DNA of 8,488 bases. It comes from Alphaproteobacteria bacterium. Lineage in GTDB: Bacteria > Pseudomonadota > Alphaproteobacteria > M2410. The position numbers were made by a program, and so were the translations under genes. The notes under the pieces are model-generated. The model was given only the letters and a program-made list of their open reading frames with translations. It made no database searches and was not told the DNA's origin. The stretch covers positions 1 to 8,488 of the forward strand of contig JAJFIN010000331.1 of NCBI GenBank assembly GCA_021774955.1, given 5' to 3'. This document shows positions 4,568 to 8,488 of the stretch, piece after piece; position 1 is the first letter of the stretch, and each line of letters begins with the position of its first letter.

Positions 4568-6400
4568 ATGACAAGCCTGATCGACCTCGAAAATGCTCCA
4601 CTGTTGGTGTTCGATGACAATCTGACCGCCAGGGGTAATTCGTTTGTCTTTCATCAGCCGAAGCGGGTGATTGTTTGCACCGAACCTGAGACCGTCGACC
4701 GCGCTTTTGATGACCTTGAGACCGCATTGGCGCAAGATTTTTGGGTGGCGGGGTTTTTCAGCTACGAGCTTGGCTATTTGTTTGAACCCAAGCTACAGAA
4801 TTTACTGCCGGGCGGCCGCGAGCAACCGCTCATGTGGTTTGGCGTTTTTGATCAACCGCAAGTTCTCACAACATCGCAATGCGATGCATTGTTTGCCGGT
4901 GAAATAGAAGGCTCCTCATTTTCACTTTCTGACCTTACGCTGGGTTTGAACGAGGAAGCGTTCACGCAACGTTTTGACATTATCAAAGCCTATATTGAAG
5001 CAGGCGACATTTATCAGGCGAATTTTACTTTTCCGGTTACCTTCGATTATGAAGGCACACCTCCAGCGCTCTATCACGCACTGCGCGCGGCTCAACCGGT
5101 AACCTATGGCGCCTTTATGAATCTGGGCGATGATGTGCTCATGTCGCGGTCGCCAGAATTGTTTGTGAAAATCGATGGTGACAAAATAACGGCGCGCCCG
5201 ATGAAAGGAACAGCAAAACGCGCACCGTCCTTCGCAGATGATCAAGAAATTGCAGCTCGGCTTGCCCGCGACCCCAAGCAGCAGGCTGAAAACCTGATGA
5301 TCCTTGACCTTTTACGCAACGACCTCGCCCGGGTTAGCGAGCCTGGTAGCGTTCATGTGCCCAGTATTTTCGATGTCGAAACGTTTCGAACGGTGCACCA
5401 GATGACATCGACAGTCGAAGCGCGGTTGAAACAAAGTCAACCTTGGCGTGACATTATTGGAAGCTTGTTCCCCTGCGGATCAATTACCGGCGCGCCCAAA
5501 GTTCGTGCCATGGAAATCTTGCGAGAAATGGAAGACATGCCACGCGGTGTCTATACCGGTGCGATGGGTATGATCGCGCCTAATGGCGATGCCAGTTTTA
5601 ATGTTGCGATTAGAACACTAGCGCTTACGAGACAAGATGACATGACGTGGCGAGGTCGTGCCGGTGTTGGTGGTGGTATTGTCGCTGATTCAACAGCCGA
5701 GGATGAATACGAAGAATGCCGAACCAAGCTTCAGTTTCTCAATGCCGTACAAGATCCCCATGTCCACAATAATTTTCAATTGATCGAAACGATGCGTTGG
5801 CAGCCTGATACTGGCTTTGCCTTGTTTGATAAACACCTCCAGCGGCTGTCAGCATCCGCACAATATTTTGATTTTCCGTGCAAAGTTTCCATGGCAAGGG
5901 AAGTGCTTGAGGAAGCCGTTATCGCTTGCGGAGATGTGCCGCAACGGGTTCGATTGTTGCTTTCTGACGATGGCGAAATATCAGTAACGATATCACCCCT
6001 GCCCGATAACCAAAGCGTCTCTTGGTGCTTTTGCGTATCCGAGCGCACTACCCACAGTGACAATGTTTTTCTCTATCACAAAACGACCAACCGCCAGTTC
6101 TATGATCAAGAACGGATTGAGCTCAATCGTCTTACCGGTTGCGATGAAGTTTTGTTTGTGAACGAACGCGGAGAGGTGACCGAAGGGTCGCTATCGAATG
6201 TGTTCCTTGAGCGGGAGGGGCGTTTGCTCACACCGGCGCTACATTGTGGATTGCTCAATGGGATTTTGCGACAACATCTCTTAGAGACTAATCAAGTGCG
6301 TGAAGCGGTTCTCACACTTGAAGACCTTGGGCAGGGCAAAGTCTATTTTGGCAATTCGGTGCGTGGGCTGGTGCCTACTTTGTTAGTAGCGGCCCCTTGA
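4568..6400 (+). CDS. pabB: Fused aminodeoxychorismate synthase component I and 4-amino-4-deoxychorismate lyase
   Basis: This 610-residue PabB-PabC fusion makes p-aminobenzoate for folate: the first part aminates chorismate with ammonia from PabA, the second removes pyruvate. The chorismate-binding domain (about 1-395) has SRSPELF (193-199), RPMKGTAKR with K213, GSITGAPKVRAMEI (304-317), GVYTGAMG (327-334) and GVGGGIVADS (366-375). Lysine in the P-x-KGT motif marks aminodeoxychorismate synthase rather than anthranilate synthase, which has alanine there. The class IV aminotransferase-fold domain (about 401-610) has LIETMRW (405-411), the probable PLP lysine K505 in YHKTTNR, and GEVTEGSLSNVF (535-546). 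ATG 4568 is the only usual start codon between the upstream in-frame stop at 4511 and the conserved part. No Shine-Dalgarno is visible before it. It faces away from hsp20. pabA is not in this window. Confidence 0.94.
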   Translation: MTSLIDLENAPLLVFDDNLTARGNSFVFHQPKRVIVCTEPETVDRAFDDLETALAQDFWVAGFFSYELGYLFEPKLQNLLPGGREQPLMWFGVFDQPQVLTTSQCDALFAGEIEGSSFSLSDLTLGLNEEAFTQRFDIIKAYIEAGDIYQANFTFPVTFDYEGTPPALYHALRAAQPVTYGAFMNLGDDVLMSRSPELFVKIDGDKITARPMKGTAKRAPSFADDQEIAARLARDPKQQAENLMILDLLRNDLARVSEPGSVHVPSIFDVETFRTVHQMTSTVEARLKQSQPWRDIIGSLFPCGSITGAPKVRAMEILREMEDMPRGVYTGAMGMIAPNGDASFNVAIRTLALTRQDDMTWRGRAGVGGGIVADSTAEDEYEECRTKLQFLNAVQDPHVHNNFQLIETMRWQPDTGFALFDKHLQRLSASAQYFDFPCKVSMAREVLEEAVIACGDVPQRVRLLLSDDGEISVTISPLPDNQSVSWCFCVSERTTHSDNVFLYHKTTNRQFYDQERIELNRLTGCDEVLFVNERGEVTEGSLSNVFLEREGRLLTPALHCGLLNGILRQHLLETNQVREAVLTLEDLGQGKVYFGNSVRGLVPTLLVAAP

Positions 6401-6536
6401 GTAAGGCCATGACCCCATCATAAGTTGCCTTCTCGCCGCGGATTATGCCAATGTGAGCCGCGCTCTTTCAATCAGGGTGTGGATGTCACGGCGCAGGTTT
6501 TAAAGTCATCCTAAAAGAATACGAATGGGGAAAGTC

Positions 6537-7988
6537 ATGAAGCGGGTTGCACTGATACTCTTAGCTTTTGTTGTTGTTCTTAGTGGTGTGGTGATCCTAC
6601 GAACAGTGCTTTACAAACCCGACGCCTCGAAGATTTTTGAGACCGTTGAAATCTCTGTTGATGGCGATCGCATTGCTCAAAATCTTTCTCAAGCTATACG
6701 CTTTAAAACCATCTCCCATCAAGATCCGGCGCAGTTTGAGCCGCTCGCCTTTGAAGGCTTTGCCACTTGGCTTGAAGCTGCCTATCCGGAAGTCCACGCC
6801 AACCTCACACGCGAACGCATCGCGGACTATACGCTTTTGTTCAAATGGCAAGGCCGTGACACAGGTTCAAAACCCATTCTACTGACCGGCCATTACGATG
6901 TCGTGCCGGTTATTCCGGGAACGGAGGAGCAATGGACACATGATCCTTTCGCGGGCGATATCGTTGATGGCTTGATCTGGGGGCGCGGCGCACTCGACGA
7001 CAAAAGCGCAGTAATCGCGATGCTCGAAGCCGCGACTGTTCTGTTGGCCGAGGGCTTCACGCCCGAACGCACGATCTATTTGAGTTTCGGTCATGACGAG
7101 GAAATTGGGGGTAATAAGGGCGCTGCCGGTGTCGCCGACCACCTTAAAGCTCAAGGTGTTCAATTGGCTTGGTCGCTTGATGAAGGGTCGTTCGTGCTGG
7201 ACGACATGTTCCCCGGTGTCACAACGCCGATTGCCAGCATCAATGTCGCCGAAAAAGGCTATGTCACGCTTGAACTCGTGGCCCATGGCGCGGGCGGGCA
7301 TTCATCCATGCCGCCAAAGAAGACCGCGGTCGGTATCCTGGCCAAGGCCATTGATGACCTTCAGAATTCACCCTTTCCCGGTGGCATGAGTGGCGGCAGT
7401 GAAGGATTGTTCGAGGCCGCGGGCCCACATTTGCCGTTTTCACAAAGGATCGTATTTGCCAATCGCTGGCTCTTGGGTGGCATGCTTGAAGACATCTTAG
7501 CTGCAAGCCCGACAACCGATGCGATGATGCGCACGACCATTGCACCGACCATGCTGTCAGGCAGTATCAAGGAAAACGTTTTGCCGATCACGGCCACGGC
7601 CGTCGTAAACTTCCGACTTCACCCGCGCGATAATGTCGATGATGTCATCGCCCATGTGAAACGTGCCATTGATAATGACAGCATCGACATCAATGTGATC
7701 ACAGCCAATGAAGCCTCGCCGGTGTCGAGCGATACTTCTGATGGATTTGTCAGCATCGCTAATTCGACCACAGCGATCTATGGCAATGTCATCGTCGCGT
7801 CGGGGCTGACAATTGCCGGTACCGATAGCAAGCATTACAACACCGTCGCTGACGATGCCTATCGGTACAACCCGATGATTGTCGGCCCGTCGGAGCTTAA
7901 TGGCTTTCATGGCACGAACGAGAAAATCAGTGTTGAGAATATGGTGCATGCGACGCAGTTTTATGTGCATCTGATGAAGGGAGAATGA
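6537..7988 (+). CDS. Membrane-anchored M20 family metallopeptidase (CPS1/PM20D1-like)
   Basis: This is a 483-residue two-zinc hydrolase of the M20 family, closest in layout to yeast carboxypeptidase S and PM20D1. The N-terminus is MKR followed by one hydrophobic helix (about 4-25, no signal-peptidase motif seen), so the enzyme is probably anchored facing the periplasm. Zinc ligands and catalytic residues are intact: H119 and D121 in GHYDVVP, bridging D154 in RGALDDK, catalytic E188 and ligand E189 in GHDEEIGG, D215 in SLDEGS and H458 in FHGTNE. The lid/dimerisation domain begins near GGHSSMPP (253-260). Likely substrates are small peptides or N-acyl amino acids, not resolvable from sequence. 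ATG 6525 is an alternative start; 6537 has GGGGA 5 bases upstream and gives the family's usual MKR start. The 124 bases after pabBC hold only a weak CGCGG/CCGCG inverted repeat (6437-6462). Its stop is 3 bases from that of the converging lipoprotein gene. Confidence 0.9.
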   Translation: MKRVALILLAFVVVLSGVVILRTVLYKPDASKIFETVEISVDGDRIAQNLSQAIRFKTISHQDPAQFEPLAFEGFATWLEAAYPEVHANLTRERIADYTLLFKWQGRDTGSKPILLTGHYDVVPVIPGTEEQWTHDPFAGDIVDGLIWGRGALDDKSAVIAMLEAATVLLAEGFTPERTIYLSFGHDEEIGGNKGAAGVADHLKAQGVQLAWSLDEGSFVLDDMFPGVTTPIASINVAEKGYVTLELVAHGAGGHSSMPPKKTAVGILAKAIDDLQNSPFPGGMSGGSEGLFEAAGPHLPFSQRIVFANRWLLGGMLEDILAASPTTDAMMRTTIAPTMLSGSIKENVLPITATAVVNFRLHPRDNVDDVIAHVKRAIDNDSIDINVITANEASPVSSDTSDGFVSIANSTTAIYGNVIVASGLTIAGTDSKHYNTVADDAYRYNPMIVGPSELNGFHGTNEKISVENMVHATQFYVHLMKGE

Positions 7989-7991
7989 CCT

Positions 7992-8378
7992 TCAGTCCAG
8001 CGTGCAGCCAGTTTTCTGAGAGAGGTCTTCAAGGAGCTGGTAGCCTTCGATCCTTTTAACTTCTACTCCATCACCTTCCTTGATCCAGGTTGGCGTGGGG
8101 CCGATGTTTTTCGCTAAACATAGCTCGACCTGTGTTTCAGGCGCGTTGGGGTTGCACTCGATCTCTTTGATTTCCTCGAAAGCTTCGCCGAAGGCTTTTC
8201 TCTGGGCGCGGCAAGCAGAGCACGTGATCGAGCCATACACCACCCACCCAGTGTCTGCTAAACATTTGGCGAACGCAGTTCGAGATTCGAGCGATGGTTC
8301 CTCTTGCGAACAGGCAATGAGCCCTGAGCAGACCAGGCACGCGACAATCGTTAGCTGAAAAGTTTTTGTGCGCTTCAT
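7992..8378 (-). CDS. Thioredoxin-fold lipoprotein, VKOR-partner-like
   Basis: This 128-residue protein has a lipoprotein signal peptide: MKRTK, a hydrophobic stretch, then lipobox LIAC with the lipidated cysteine at C23. The mature part resembles the thioredoxin domain fused to bacterial VKOR proteins: FAKCLADTGWVVYGS (36-50), redox motif CSAC (C53, C56), ECNPN (C75), LCLAKNIGPTPTW (C87, cis-proline P96) and a C-terminal GC (C125). By family analogy it would accept or pass on disulfide electrons at the membrane surface outside the cytoplasm. CSAC differs from the CPHC common in these domains; loss of the proline and histidine should alter the redox potential (inference). GGAGGG lies 5 bases before the ATG. 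The ATG overlaps the stop of the upstream small membrane ORF (ATGA), suggesting translational coupling. No VKOR membrane domain is seen within the window. Confidence 0.83.
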   Translation of the reverse strand: MKRTKTFQLTIVACLVCSGLIACSQEEPSLESRTAFAKCLADTGWVVYGSITCSACRAQRKAFGEAFEEIKEIECNPNAPETQVELCLAKNIGPTPTWIKEGDGVEVKRIEGYQLLEDLSQKTGCTLD

Positions 8379-8488
8379 GCGAACCCTCCCGAATTATAAT
8401 AAAAGATGAGAAAGCCTCCTAGAGAGATCATTAGAATTCCCAATGCGAGGTTCATCCATTTCCGGTTTCTCGTTCGCCACCTTTTTAA
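8375..8488 (-). CDS. C-terminal end of a small membrane protein (may continue past the edge)
   Basis: An open frame enters from the window edge and stops at TGA 8375-8377, overlapping the start of the thioredoxin-fold lipoprotein gene (ATGA). The visible peptide is a basic stretch, KRWRTRNRKW, followed by a single hydrophobic helix starting MNLALGILMISLGGFLIFYY and ending SGGFA. Basic residues before the helix suggest an in-to-out membrane segment. It is either the tail of a longer membrane protein or a 26-residue protein starting at ATG 8455, which has no clear Shine-Dalgarno. I do not recognise the family. Coupling with the lipoprotein suggests a shared envelope task. Confidence 0.5.
   Translation of the reverse strand, partial: LKRWRTRNRKWMNLALGILMISLGGFLIFYYNSGGFA

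Noticed and set aside
6437..6462. CGCGG/CCGCG inverted repeat after pabBC as a terminator
   Set aside because: The stem is only 5 bp with a 16-base loop and a weak T stretch after it, too poor to call a terminator.
7557..7970. 137-residue minus-strand ORF inside the M20 gene
   Set aside because: It is antisense to the C-terminal third of the peptidase, which holds the conserved zinc ligand in FHGTNE.

Overview
The window looks like chromosomal DNA of an alphaproteobacterium. The evidence is a small heat-shock protein gene followed directly by a DUF1150 gene (an alphaproteobacterial pairing), a long-form hpf followed by ptsN, a fused PabB-PabC folate enzyme, and a leader-peptide-bearing M20 peptidase of the PM20D1/CPS1 type. 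Base composition is moderate and even, and I see no insertion sequence, phage gene, CRISPR array, tRNA or rRNA. I cannot place the organism below class level.

Left part (1-1848, minus strand): a phosphotransferase of the ACAD10/11 N-domain (LvaA-like) type is followed after 43 bases by a crotonase-family enoyl-CoA hydratase whose last few codons lie outside the window. They look like one acyl-CoA catabolism operon. Both genes carry an almost identical 16-base leader ending in the Shine-Dalgarno sequence.

Middle (1849-4567): a 470-base divergent region with a good sigma70-type promoter and a possible 31-residue ORF leads into hpf and ptsN on the plus strand, covering ribosome hibernation and nitrogen-PTS regulation. 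Converging on them, 15 bases away, is a minus-strand hsp20-DUF1150 operon. The 338 bases upstream of hsp20 are the most unusual part of the window. They hold a match to the heat-shock sigma factor (RpoH) promoter, then a roughly 180-base leader that can fold into five consecutive hairpins, the last of which buries the hsp20 Shine-Dalgarno sequence in a ROSE-like pairing. This is a strong candidate for a long RNA thermometer.

Right part (4568-8488): a fused aminodeoxychorismate synthase/lyase (pabBC, for p-aminobenzoate) and a membrane-anchored M20 metallopeptidase run on the plus strand. Tail to tail with the peptidase, 3 bases away, is a minus-strand thioredoxin-fold lipoprotein resembling the thioredoxin domain of bacterial VKOR fusions. 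It is start/stop-coupled to the end of a small membrane protein that runs off the right edge.

Taken together the window holds two stress-response units facing each other, a CoA-linked catabolic pair, a cofactor gene and an envelope module. These are mostly ordinary housekeeping genes. The unusual content is in the leaders and junctions rather than in the proteins.
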